Origin: Acidobacteriota bacterium
Lineage (GTDB): Bacteria; Acidobacteriota; Vicinamibacteria; Fen-336
NCBI GenBank assembly: GCA_011526565.1
Contig: WYBL01000151.1
Location: 144,694-208,693, forward strand
DNA: 64,000 nt
Direction: 5' to 3'
Shown here: positions 1 to 8,639 of the stretch, in pieces
Layout of the letters: every line of letters begins with the position of its first letter
Position numbering within the stretch: position 1 is the stretch's first letter
Made by a program: the position numbers and the translations under genes
The notes under the pieces: generated by a model
Seen by the model: the letters and a program-made list of their open reading frames with translations, nothing else
Told to the model about the DNA's origin: nothing
Databases searched by the model: none

Positions 1-1
1 C

Positions 2-3000
2 GGTGGTTCAAGGGCGGTAGTGAGCCTCCTCTCGCAACTTGATGTCGTCGATCTGCGGTGGACGCCGAGCCAGGTGGACCCCGGTCGAGGGCTGCTCCTC
101 GTGCCGACTCACCCCGTGCGGGTCGCTTGGCACTTCCAGCATGCGCATCAGCTCAAGCACATCATCGACGCATGGCAGGACGGTTCAGAGGAATCCGAGG
201 ATTTCCGAGCCCTCGTCACCCAGTTCCGGCGGGAGGTCCAGCCGACGCACACTCCGCCTGTGATCTTCGACGGGCGCGGCCGCGGGTATGTCGAGCAAGG
301 CCCCCTCACCGCTCACTGGTCGCTCTTCCTGCCCGACCATGGTTCCGACTCCGTGGTGCTGGACATCGCGGCAACGCGAGACCGCGCGCAAGCACTCCTC
401 GGTGTCAGCGGATCGAGCAGCGCTTTGCCAGGCGTTGGTGGCCGCGATCTGGCTGCGCGGCTGTTCGAGTACCTGCAGCTACACCCATACGTTGAGCAGC
501 TCCACATCAATGCCTTCAATCCCGGAGACGCATCTCTGGTGGCGGACGCGCTTCGCGAGCTTGAGCGAAAGCGGCGCGAGCAGATGGACGGACCGCTTCG
601 CTACGTCGTTCGCCTCTTCGCGCCGCGAGCTGGGATCGAGCATACGGGCGACAGCTTGGAGTCCCTTCTTGACCCGGCGCGCCAGGTCGGTGAGGACGAC
701 GAGTTCGCCCTGGCTTCAAGCAATCACCTGCACCCGAAGCTGGTCTTCGCGAGAAACAGTACCGAGGACTTCCTCGCGCATCCGTCGGATTTCCCTGCCC
801 ACGTGTCCATCCTCCTTGAGCAATTCTCCGTTCGGTCACGGGTGGGCAAGGTGGCCGGGCTTCGTCGTGGGTCCTTCGTGGCAGGCCTGATCCAGGAGCC
901 CGAGATCCAGTCGGAAGAGCGGAGCGGAGCGTTCTCTTGGCACAAGGGCCTGAACCCACGGGCGTCCAGTGTTGCAAACGCGTGGGAACGAGGTCTTGTG
1001 GCCGGGATAGCCGCCGCGCAACGGGTGCAGGCGCTCGCGACCCTGGGGCCAGAAGGGCCGCTGGACGTTGCTCCACTGCTGGCAATGCAGCTGGACCCGC
1101 GTGGGCTTGCCCTGCTCAAGCAAGTTCATGTCACAAGCGACTGGGTGTTTACGATCGACAGAAACCTGGGCCTGGAGTTCTACGACGCTCCCAGCGCTTC
1201 GCGTGAAGCGGGATACCTACTCGATTTCGCTCCAGAGTATCTCCAGCAAGACCGCCTCCGGCTGATGCTTACGACGCGAAGCACGCATGAGCTTGAAGCT
1301 ATCGTGCGACCCGCGATCGAGAGTTTTGGGCTGAAACTGCCTCCGGCCGGCGAGGTTGCCGCACTCGAGGCTCTCCGGTCGCTTTCGGGGCGGCTTGCGT
1401 TGCGCTTCATGGCATCCCCTACGCAGACCGCTGAGGTCGTCGGCCTCCTGCTGGCACGTTGGCTCCTCGAGCACACCGGCCTTCTGGAGGACAGGATCGT
1501 CGTGCCTCTCGATGCTCATCGGACTTGGTTCTCGGGCGCGAGCGGCAGCCAGCAGCGTGCTGACCTCCTCTTACTCAGCTTCGACAGCAAGACTCGGACG
1601 ATCTTTGGGCAGGTTGTTGAGGTCAAGCTGCGTGAAGAGCTGGCCACTGCAAGTCGCACCCAGCTCTACAGGAAGATGCGCGACCAGTCTGAGAACACCG
1701 TGACCGTGCTTCGATCGCTCTTCGACCCAGATCGGTTTCCCACGCGCCGCGCGGACCGGCTGCTCAGAGCGAAGGAGCTGTCGACAGCTCTGGCGTTCTA
1801 TGTGCGTCGCGCCCGGCGCTACGGACTCCTGGGCGAGCCTGAGGCACAAGCGGCTCTAGATTTCGTACAGGACCTCGATGCAGGCTACCGGCTCGACCTG
1901 ACCACGGTCGGCGTCGTTTTCGAGAGGGCCGCGGCGGGTTCACACGTGGACGAGGACGAGCCTGGGTACACGGTCCACCGCTTCGGCCTGGACGCCGCCA
2001 ACCGCCTCATGCAAGCTGCCTGCGGGCGCTTCGAAGGGTTCGTGACCACGACACGCAGTTCTGACGCCATCACGAGCGAGGCGCACCACCCCACTCCGTT
2101 GACTCTTCCCCCAGCCGAGCGGGGAGCTGAGTTCGACTCCTTCCGTGATTCCGTTGACCGAGCTAGTCCTGGCCTACGGAGGTTGAAGCCTGACGGGCGG
2201 CCGAAACCACCGGAGGTCCCCGCCCCGAGTCCGTCGCACCCAGTCGAGAAGCTCTCAAGGCCGGAGTCTGACCCGGTGACGCCAGTTGTGCCGGTGGCGA
2301 GCGACCGAAATCAGGAGCGCGAGCCGGGCTCGGATGTCGCCCCCGCGAAACCGGAGATCAAGGACGACTCGTACGCCACGGCGCTTCCGGAGCCGGCTGT
2401 GGCGGCCGAACCATCACGCGTCAGCACGTTCGGAGCCCTGGCAGATGCGCCCATTGAGAACATCGTGCCCGAGATTCTTCTCGGCGCGACCGAACTGTCC
2501 GGTCAATACGGCGTCTTGGGTCGTTTCGGCTCCGCCAAAGTCGGCATCGACTTGAACGGCTGCAACACGATTAGCTTGTTTGGTGTCCAAGGATTCGGCA
2601 AGTCGTACACCCTCGGTGTGATCTCCGAGATGGCCACTAAACTCGCTGCCGGAATCAACGTCCTGCCTGCTCCGCTCGCCACCGTAATCTTCCACTACCA
2701 CAAGTCCGACGCCTACGCGCCGGAGTACGCATCGGCCGTTCACCCCAACCAGAAGAGTCGCGAGATCGAGATCCTGAAGGCGGAGTACGGAGGGATGCCC
2801 GCTGGCCTGGACGACATCGTTCTGCTCACCCCGGCTGCGAAGGTGGAGGAGCGAAGGCGCGAGTTTCCCTCGCTGGAGGTCCGACCCATCAAGTTCAGCT
2901 CGAGCGAGTTGGGCGCCGAGAGCTGGAAGTTCTTGCTCGGGGCGTACGGCAACGACTCCCTCTACGTGCGGCAGATGGTGGGGATCATGCGCCAGCACCG

Positions 3001-3673
3001 GTCTGGGCTGACTCTGGACGTATTCAAGAGGGAAATCGCCAACTCCGGGCTCCCGTCAGCATCCCGGACGCTGGCCGATACGCGGGTCGGGTTCGCCGAA
3101 CCCTATATCGACGACAGCGCGAGGCTGAGCGACCTTCTGCGGCCAGGCCGCACAGTGATCGTCGACCTCCGGGACGAGTGGATCGAGAAGGACGAAGCAC
3201 TGGGGCTGTTCGTTGTCATGCTCCGGATCTTCGCGGCGAGTCGCTTCGAGGGCAGGAGCTTCAACAAGCTGGTCGTCTTTGACGAGGCCCACAAGTACAT
3301 CACCGAGAGCGACTTGATCGGTCAGGTGGTGGAGACGATTCGGGAGATGCGTCACCAGGCGACCAGTGTCGTGATCGCAAGTCAGGATCCCCTTTCGGTC
3401 CCTCGCGCAGTTGTTGAGCTCACGTCCATTCTGCTCATGCACAGGATGTCATCGCCGCAGTGGCTGAAGCACTTGAAGAGCGCAATATCGGCTCTGGACG
3501 ACGTCACCGAGGGGCAGCTCGCGACCCTGAAGGCCGGAGAGGCGCTACTGTGGGCGCAACGCTGCACCGACCCGCGGTTCACCCAGCGGCCCCAGAAGGT
3601 CACAATCAGGCCCCGGTTCACGCAGCACGGCGGCGGCACGAAGACCGCCGTGGCGGGGCAAACTGTACGGTAG
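2..3673 (+). CDS. PD-(D/E)XK nuclease-HerA ATPase fusion, defence type (5' end probably outside window)
   Basis: The reading frame is open to the left edge. A GTG at 20 could be a start, but the protein begins almost directly with a conserved-looking segment (LVPTHPVRVAW, about residues 27-37 from that GTG), so it is probably truncated. Counting from GTG 20, residues about 505-540 carry a PD-(D/E)XK pattern (D515, E534, K536 in VVEVKLR). A proline-rich linker spans about 700-800. The C-terminal third is a HerA/FtsK-like motor: Walker A GVQGFGKS at 855-862, Walker B with D1088-E1089 (VVFDEAHK) and a downstream VVIASQDP sensor-like motif. HerA translocases working with nucleases are known in DNA end processing and in phage defence (NurA-HerA, Sir2-HerA, the HerA-type proteins of Dpt systems). 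A DNA-translocating defence nuclease is inferred. The exact family is not identified. Base composition is less GC-rich than the core genes downstream. Confidence 0.75.
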   Translation, partial: GGSRAVVSLLSQLDVVDLRWTPSQVDPGRGLLLVPTHPVRVAWHFQHAHQLKHIIDAWQDGSEESEDFRALVTQFRREVQPTHTPPVIFDGRGRGYVEQGPLTAHWSLFLPDHGSDSVVLDIAATRDRAQALLGVSGSSSALPGVGGRDLAARLFEYLQLHPYVEQLHINAFNPGDASLVADALRELERKRREQMDGPLRYVVRLFAPRAGIEHTGDSLESLLDPARQVGEDDEFALASSNHLHPKLVFARNSTEDFLAHPSDFPAHVSILLEQFSVRSRVGKVAGLRRGSFVAGLIQEPEIQSEERSGAFSWHKGLNPRASSVANAWERGLVAGIAAAQRVQALATLGPEGPLDVAPLLAMQLDPRGLALLKQVHVTSDWVFTIDRNLGLEFYDAPSASREAGYLLDFAPEYLQQDRLRLMLTTRSTHELEAIVRPAIESFGLKLPPAGEVAALEALRSLSGRLALRFMASPTQTAEVVGLLLARWLLEHTGLLEDRIVVPLDAHRTWFSGASGSQQRADLLLLSFDSKTRTIFGQVVEVKLREELATASRTQLYRKMRDQSENTVTVLRSLFDPDRFPTRRADRLLRAKELSTALAFYVRRARRYGLLGEPEAQAALDFVQDLDAGYRLDLTTVGVVFERAAAGSHVDEDEPGYTVHRFGLDAANRLMQAACGRFEGFVTTTRSSDAITSEAHHPTPLTLPPAERGAEFDSFRDSVDRASPGLRRLKPDGRPKPPEVPAPSPSHPVEKLSRPESDPVTPVVPVASDRNQEREPGSDVAPAKPEIKDDSYATALPEPAVAAEPSRVSTFGALADAPIENIVPEILLGATELSGQYGVLGRFGSAKVGIDLNGCNTISLFGVQGFGKSYTLGVISEMATKLAAGINVLPAPLATVIFHYHKSDAYAPEYASAVHPNQKSREIEILKAEYGGMPAGLDDIVLLTPAAKVEERRREFPSLEVRPIKFSSSELGAESWKFLLGAYGNDSLYVRQMVGIMRQHRSGLTLDVFKREIANSGLPSASRTLADTRVGFAEPYIDDSARLSDLLRPGRTVIVDLRDEWIEKDEALGLFVVMLRIFAASRFEGRSFNKLVVFDEAHKYITESDLIGQVVETIREMRHQATSVVIASQDPLSVPRAVVELTSILLMHRMSSPQWLKHLKSAISALDDVTEGQLATLKAGEALLWAQRCTDPRFTQRPQKVTIRPRFTQHGGGTKTAVAGQTVR

Positions 3674-3925
3674 CCTTGGACATCACACGGTGCCCGTCTA
3701 AGCCAAAGGTAGGCACACTGAGCCAGGGGATTCGTAGGCCCGCGACGATCACTTCAAAGGCGTCAGGTCCCGCAGCGCGCCGGGCGGCGGCCCCTCAGTG
3801 TGTCGAGGCCGGGTACTGCTCCGGCGCGGCGCCGCGAATGTTCCCTTCTGGGGCGGCAGTCGGGTGGTGTCCGCGCGCGTTCCGCTGACCGCACGCGAGC
3901 GGAGGTGCTGGCGGAGGTCGATGAG

Positions 3926-4465
3926 GTGACCGCTCCATACGAGTCGATGACCGCCGACGAACTCGAGCGCGCGACGCGGAGTTTCGACCGCGAGTTCGTG
4001 GCGCTCGAGTCGCGCCCGCTGACGGGTGCGGAGCGGACTCGCTTCGAGCAGGCGCGTCGCAAGCCCGGTCGGCCCCGCCGCGGCGACAGCGCCCGCGTCG
4101 TGTCGGTCAGCATCGAGCGCTCTCTGTTGGCCCGTGTCGACGCCGAGGCGCGCCGACTGGGCATCTCCCGCGCTGCACTCGTCGAACGAGGCCTGCGCCG
4201 AGTCCTCGGGCGCCGAGGGCGGCCTCGACGATTCCGAACGGCGCCACGTGGTGCGCGTCGGTTTTCTCGGTCAGTACGGGTAGAAGAGCGCGACGTGGGC
4301 CGGTCTTGCGTCCTCCGGAACGTGGGCCGTGAGGTTGGCGATCAGGGCGGGGGAGATCGCCCGGAGTTCGGCCAGGGCCGCCTGGGCCGTCGCCGCGTCG
4401 CCGAGGGCGAGGGCTTCGTCGATGCGGGCGAGTTCGCGGAAGACGCGGATCTCCGGCGCGGCTGA
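3926..4465 (+). CDS. ribbon-helix-helix (CopG-like) protein with an over-long 3' end
   Basis: The conserved core runs from MTADELERATRSFDREF to about nt 4240. It has a basic GRPRRG linker followed by a ribbon-helix-helix fold (VVSVSIERSLLARVDAEARR then LGISRAALVERGLRRVL). This matches a widespread small family whose members usually end right after that helix, so a DNA-binding antitoxin or small regulator role is likely. I chose GTG 3926 because GGAGGT sits 7 nt upstream. ATG 3947 and GTG 3905 are alternatives. The frame runs about 75 codons past the usual end, through low-complexity arginine-rich sequence, and overlaps the convergent gene by 195 bp. The natural stop may have been lost. No toxin gene is adjacent. 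Confidence 0.6.
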   Translation: MTAPYESMTADELERATRSFDREFVALESRPLTGAERTRFEQARRKPGRPRRGDSARVVSVSIERSLLARVDAEARRLGISRAALVERGLRRVLGRRGRPRRFRTAPRGARRFSRSVRVEERDVGRSCVLRNVGREVGDQGGGDRPEFGQGRLGRRRVAEGEGFVDAGEFAEDADLRRG

Positions 4466-6028
4466 GTCCGGGGGGCAGGCGGCGTCGAGGTCGGCGCGGG
4501 CGTCCGCCTGGTCCTGGGCGCTCGCGTCGGCGAGGCGGGTGGTGCGCAGGCGCCAGCGGGCCGCGGAGCGGCGGACGTGGTCGGGGATCGCGGGGGAGTT
4601 GGCGAGGCGGGCGAGCCTGTGGAGCGCGCGGGGCGACGTTCGCGGGTCGAGGAGGACCTCTCCGCGGGACGTGGCGAGCGCCAGGAAGGCGTCGTCGCCG
4701 GGGCCCATCGCGCCCACCGTCTCGAGCCTCTGGCGGAACTCGAGGGCCGCATCGAAGGCCTGGCGATCGCCGAGCGCCGCGGCGAGCCGCAGCCACTCGC
4801 ACAGGGGGCGCGAGACCTCGTCGTAGCTGAAGCCCGCGAACTGGGCGCGGGCGAGCTCGGCTTGCAGCGAGAGCGCCTCCTCCGGGCGGCCCGTCGCCGC
4901 CAGCAGGCGGCCGATGGCGCCGTGGACAGCGAGTTCCGGGGCGAAGGACTCGTGCGGAGGGTTGGGCACGGCCTGCCGCGCCAGGGCCAGGGCCTGCTCG
5001 GGCTGCGGGCTGCCGGTGTCCGCCGCGTGCTGCACCACGTGCGCGATGACCCGCATCCGCACGGGCCGGGGCAGGCGCTCGAGCCAAGCGCGGGGCGGGA
5101 CGTCGAGCTCGCCCCGGTTCTCTTCGTGGCGGGCGGCGACGGCTTCCACGAACTGGAGCAGGTAGCCCTCGTCGGAACCGGAGTGCCAGGTGCGGCGGGC
5201 TCGGCGCGCCGCGTGGCGCACGGGAGACCAGGAGGTGAGCCCGCGCTCGGTGAGGACCAGCCGCAGCAGCGTGTCGCCGATCCGCCGCTGCTCGCTGGGC
5301 GAGCAGTCGATCAGCCGCGCGAGCAGCGCCTCGTTGTACAGCGCTTCGGTGGCCTCCGCGGCCGACTTGAAGGCGTGCACCTCGAGCCGGCCTTCGGCGG
5401 CCTCGCGGGCCTCGGCCTCCTGCTCGGCGCAGACCAGGAACCGGCGGATGCGCGGCGCCGTGCGGGCGACGGCGTCGATCTTGAGCGGCAGGCCGGTGAC
5501 GGGGCCGAGGCGGCCGGTCTCGTCGATGCTCGCCGAGGCCACCGCGTCCGCGACCACCGGCACCCGCGAGACGCGCGCGACGAGGTGCAGGAAGAAGGCG
5601 AGGCCGAGGCTGGGGCCCTCGATCACGGTCTCGAGGCGGGCCCAGCCGCTGCGCGCGACGTGCGAGGCGAGGCGCACGACCGAGGGCGGGGTCTGATGCG
5701 GGCGCAGCGACGAGAGCAGGACGGGGAGCGAGCGCGGCAGCGCCGCCCGCGCCTGGTCCCACGAGCGGCTCGCGACCGCGCCGAGGTTCGCGTGGCCGGG
5801 GACGCGGGGGGCGTCGAGATACCAGAGCGTCGCGGTCTGCTCGCGCACCGTGACGACGGGAACTCGGCCCTCGGGGTTCGGGGGAGCGGCGAGGTCCGCG
5901 ATCCGGCAGGCGGCCTCGAACGGCGGCCCGCCGTCCGGCGGCCACAGCCAGGGGCCGGCAGCGAGCACGTGGCGGAGCCGCCGGCGCGCGGCGGGGTCGG
6001 TGCGGCCCTGGCGGAGCGCGTCGAGCAT
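4271..6028 (-). CDS. protein with Lon-type Ser/Lys protease domain and helical C-terminal half
   Basis: A 585-residue protein. Residues about 115-210 resemble the proteolytic domain of Lon (S16): EGPSLGLA places a serine at 140, and GLPLKIDAVART places a lysine at 183. The 43-residue spacing equals that of E. coli Lon Ser679/Lys722. The intervening segment (DETGRLGPVTGL) matches the Lon pattern of a strand, G-x-V-x-x-V-G-G. There is no AAA+ module, substrate-binding LAN domain or ATP site. Residues about 250-580 are alpha-helical with TPR-like periodicity. It is the last gene of a three-gene leftward operon, 3 bp after the preceding stop. A non-ATP-dependent Lon-like peptidase regulated by its helical domain is inferred. 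Activity is unproven. Confidence 0.6.
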   Translation of the reverse strand: MLDALRQGRTDPAARRRLRHVLAAGPWLWPPDGGPPFEAACRIADLAAPPNPEGRVPVVTVREQTATLWYLDAPRVPGHANLGAVASRSWDQARAALPRSLPVLLSSLRPHQTPPSVVRLASHVARSGWARLETVIEGPSLGLAFFLHLVARVSRVPVVADAVASASIDETGRLGPVTGLPLKIDAVARTAPRIRRFLVCAEQEAEAREAAEGRLEVHAFKSAAEATEALYNEALLARLIDCSPSEQRRIGDTLLRLVLTERGLTSWSPVRHAARRARRTWHSGSDEGYLLQFVEAVAARHEENRGELDVPPRAWLERLPRPVRMRVIAHVVQHAADTGSPQPEQALALARQAVPNPPHESFAPELAVHGAIGRLLAATGRPEEALSLQAELARAQFAGFSYDEVSRPLCEWLRLAAALGDRQAFDAALEFRQRLETVGAMGPGDDAFLALATSRGEVLLDPRTSPRALHRLARLANSPAIPDHVRRSAARWRLRTTRLADASAQDQADARADLDAACPPDSAAPEIRVFRELARIDEALALGDAATAQAALAELRAISPALIANLTAHVPEDARPAHVALFYPY

Positions 6029-6031
6029 GGT

Positions 6032-7042
6032 TCAGCGGGCGAGGCCCCACCAGGCGTCGGGGTCGTTCAGCGCCGCGCGCCGCAGGCGCTCGTCGCGTGG
6101 CACCTGGCGCAGCGGGACGCCGGCCGCGACGCGGCGGCCCAGGTCGTCGACCGGCGCGAGCGCGGCCTCGAGCCGCTCGCCGCGTCCGGCTTCGTGCAGC
6201 AGGATCGTCACGCCCTCGAGGTCGTCGCGCGACCGGCACAGCGCGACCCACTCGGCGGGCCAGTCGGGGGCGTCGTCGTCGATCCTCGGCTCGAGGGCCA
6301 CGAGCGGCGAGAGCAGCGCCTGCGCGCGCTCGACCGCGCGGCGCTCCAGCGTCGCGCGCGCCGCAGGGGAGAGCGAGCGCGCCCACTGGCGCGGTCGCGC
6401 GAGCTCGGGGTCGACGCGGCCGGCGACGAGCGCGGTGAGCCGATCGTCGCCGAGATGGCGGGGCTCGACGAGTCGCGCGAGCATGCCCGCGGCGACGGCC
6501 GCCGACCAGCCGTCGCGGGCCAGGGGCCGGATCTGCTCGACGAGCCACGGGTCGGAGCACGAGGCGAGCCAGTCGGCGAGCGGCGCCTCGAGGGGAGCGT
6601 CCGGCGGGACGACCTCGCGCAGGAGCAGGCCCTTCTCGCCGGGTACGACGAGGAGGGTGAGGCGCGAGGTCGTGACGGCGACCGGGCCGGAGCGGGCCAG
6701 GTCGAGCCAGGCGACGTTGGGGTGCTCGGGCGACTGCAGCACCGCGTCGGCGCCGTCCGGCGAGGCGCGCACGGTGATCGGCCCCTCGCTCGCGAGCTCG
6801 AGCAGGCGCGGCGCGTCGATCGCGTACGCGGCCGTGAGCCCCGCCTCGGCCAGGCCGGGGTGGGCGACCGGCGCGGTGCGCGCGCCCGCGGCCAGCATGG
6901 CGAGGGTGACGGCGGCGCCCAGCCCGCTGGCCGCTCCGACGTCCGACTCGGGCCAGGCCAGGGGCTCGGCGTCCACGAGCCGCGCGTCGGCGATTCCCAG
7001 CTCCGCCAGGAGCCTCTCGTCGATCCGGTCCGTCATGGTCAT
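6032..7042 (-). CDS. conserved-looking protein of unknown function between sigma-like and Lon-like genes
   Basis: A 336-residue protein I cannot assign. Its ATG (7042-7040) overlaps the stop of the upstream sigma-like gene as ATGA, so the two are translationally coupled. The downstream Lon-like gene starts 3 bp after its stop. The N-terminal 60 residues include an alanine/glycine-rich stretch (GAASGLGAAVTLAMLAAGA). The middle is beta-rich (about 95-150), and the C-terminal half is charged and helical. No signal peptide, catalytic motif or nucleotide-binding loop is visible. The context suggests it acts with the sigma-like factor and the peptidase, perhaps as an adaptor, sensor or substrate. 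Confidence 0.6.
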   Translation of the reverse strand: MTMTDRIDERLLAELGIADARLVDAEPLAWPESDVGAASGLGAAVTLAMLAAGARTAPVAHPGLAEAGLTAAYAIDAPRLLELASEGPITVRASPDGADAVLQSPEHPNVAWLDLARSGPVAVTTSRLTLLVVPGEKGLLLREVVPPDAPLEAPLADWLASCSDPWLVEQIRPLARDGWSAAVAAGMLARLVEPRHLGDDRLTALVAGRVDPELARPRQWARSLSPAARATLERRAVERAQALLSPLVALEPRIDDDAPDWPAEWVALCRSRDDLEGVTILLHEAGRGERLEAALAPVDDLGRRVAAGVPLRQVPRDERLRRAALNDPDAWWGLAR

Positions 7043-7962
7043 GCGTCCTCGTTCGAGGGCCAGTCCAGCTCCATGGCCTTCAGGCCCTCGAAGACTTCCC
7101 TGAGAGCCGCAGCCCTGTCGGCCTCCACGCCGCGCTCGCGCACGTGCGCCGCGATCGCGTCGCGGAGGCGCTTCAGGGCCCGGCATTGCTGCTGGTCGAA
7201 ACGATTGCGGGTCTTGCGGTCGAGGTGCCCGAACTCCGCCACGACGGCTTCGGGGCAGGTGAGCTCGCCGAGCGCGAGTCGCCGGCGGGCCTCGATCGCC
7301 TTGCGAAACGTGGAGTCGGCGCCCTTGCGGAGGTGGGCCGCGGCGGCGGGGGCGATGGTGTCGAAGATCGTCGCGGCGGCCTCGCGCAGGATCTCGCGCG
7401 CCGCCTCGAGCTCGCCGTCGGTCGCGCCGGGCTCGGGGGCGACGAGCTGCTCGACGTCGAGCTCGCCCCGGCGGCCCTCCCTCCGGAAGTGGTCGATCAG
7501 GCCGTTCTTCAGGCTGCGGACGAGGTAACGGGTGACGGCCTCGTCGCTGCCCGGGTCCGTGGCCCGCACGCCGCGCGGTCCCTTGTTCGCGAGGCGCACC
7601 CAGATCGTCTGCACCGCCTCCTCGAGCACCTCGCGAGGACCGCCGACGTGGCGGGCGAGCCGCCGCAGGTGGCCGTAGAGGACGCCGTTGGCGAGGCTGC
7701 GGGCCGCGTCGACGGCCGGGTCGCCGACGAGGCCGCCGCACTGGCGGAAGGCGTCCAGCAGCGTGAGCTCAGCCACGGGTTCTCCGGCCTGGAGCCGCCG
7801 ATCGCCGGCGAGGTCGAACCGCGCGCTCCACGCGGCGGTCGCCAGCCCGGCCGGACGGGACCAGGTCGACGACTGCGGCCCGGTCGCCCCCGCCTCCTGT
7901 TGCCCGGTCATGCCGCGCACCCCCTTCGAGGGCAGGACGCGCGCGCGACGCGGATCTGACAT
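7039..7962 (-). CDS. RNA polymerase sigma factor-like protein (ECF-type region 2)
   Basis: Residues about 92-170 look like sigma-70 region 2: a helix with HLRRLARHVGG, then EVLEEAVQTIWVRL, which matches the ECF pattern of an aspartate/glutamate-rich stretch before a W/F-x-R/K-L, then TRYLVRSLKNGLIDHFRR, which matches the Y-L-x-x-x-A-x-N-x-x-x-D-x-x-R signature. The C-terminal third ends in a basic helix (QQQCRALKRLRDAI) that could be a divergent region 4. It is 307 residues if started at ATG 7962, or 290 if started at the internal ATG (residue 18). First gene of the operon with the unknown and Lon-like proteins. It probably redirects RNA polymerase to its own operon or a small regulon. No classical anti-sigma factor is adjacent. 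Confidence 0.65.
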   Translation of the reverse strand: MSDPRRARVLPSKGVRGMTGQQEAGATGPQSSTWSRPAGLATAAWSARFDLAGDRRLQAGEPVAELTLLDAFRQCGGLVGDPAVDAARSLANGVLYGHLRRLARHVGGPREVLEEAVQTIWVRLANKGPRGVRATDPGSDEAVTRYLVRSLKNGLIDHFRREGRRGELDVEQLVAPEPGATDGELEAAREILREAAATIFDTIAPAAAAHLRKGADSTFRKAIEARRRLALGELTCPEAVVAEFGHLDRKTRNRFDQQQCRALKRLRDAIAAHVRERGVEADRAAALREVFEGLKAMELDWPSNEDA

Positions 7963-8054
7963 CTGGCGCCATGGCGGGGGTAAGAGTACCCGGCCGCGCG
8001 CGGCTTCGCGTCACACGTGGCCACCCCCGTGCGTCGGGGGAGCGGAGGGAGAAA

Positions 8055-8357
8055 ATGCTCGACGAGGAGCGCGAGGACCTGCCGGTGCCGGACAGCGGGG
8101 TCGACGCGGAGCCGAGCCTCGCGGAGCAGGCGGTCGAAGTGGAGCGCGACCTCTCGAGCGCCATCGCCCACGTCCTGAACTCGCTCGACGGCGGCGCGGT
8201 TCCCTACGCGGCCGCCCCGGCGACGGCGCTGATCCTGCTGGGCGCCCGCTGCCTGCGCGATCTGGGCTGGCCGGAGGAACGCGCGCTGGCCACGGTCGCC
8301 GAGGCCTTCACGGGCGACCGCGCTGCCCACGGCCTGGACCGCTCCCGCCCGAACTGA
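8055..8357 (+). CDS. small hypothetical protein divergent from the sigma-like operon
   Basis: A 100-residue protein beginning MLDEEREDLPVPDSG. ATG 8055 follows GGAGGGAG, a good ribosome binding site. An in-frame ATG at 7971 gives an implausible arginine-rich extension. The acidic N-terminus is followed by a helical region (about 28-85) with an alanine/leucine-rich helix AAPATALILLGARCLRDLGW that may be a buried helix rather than a membrane span. I do not recognise the family. Its position head-to-head with the sigma-like gene suggests it could be controlled from the same intergenic region. Confidence 0.5.
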   Translation: MLDEEREDLPVPDSGVDAEPSLAEQAVEVERDLSSAIAHVLNSLDGGAVPYAAAPATALILLGARCLRDLGWPEERALATVAEAFTGDRAAHGLDRSRPN

Positions 8358-8385
8358 CCGGTCAGGCGCCGCTAAAGGGCTGCCG

Positions 8386-8622
8386 TCAACGAAGGCTCGC
8401 GCGGTCGTGTAACTCGTCGCGCGAGGGGTACGGGCCGTGGCTGAGCTTCCCGGGCTGCGTCGCCACGAAGCGCTCTCGGGCCGCTTCGTAGCCGGCGCTC
8501 GCGCGCATCTGGTCCCTCAGCAGGTTCCCGACCAGGCAGGCGACTGTGGTGCCGAGTTCGGCCGCGCGGAGGCGTGCCCACCACAGCACGTCCTCTTCGA
8601 CAGCGATGGTGATGTGGGGCAT
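8386..8622 (-). CDS. small ribbon-helix-helix DNA-binding protein (antitoxin-like)
   Basis: A 78-residue protein beginning MPHITIAVEEDVLWWARLRA. A strand (ITIAVEED) followed by two helices (LWWARLRAAELG, TTVACLVGNLLRDQM) matches the ribbon-helix-helix fold of CopG/VapB-like antitoxins, with a charged C-terminal tail that could bind a partner. AGAGG lies 7 nt before the ATG. No toxin gene is visible on either side, since the next gene upstream is the SDR oxidoreductase, so it may be an orphan antitoxin or a stand-alone regulator. Confidence 0.6.
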   Translation of the reverse strand: MPHITIAVEEDVLWWARLRAAELGTTVACLVGNLLRDQMRASAGYEAARERFVATQPGKLSHGPYPSRDELHDRASLR

Positions 8623-8639
8623 CGGGCGCCTCTGGGGAG

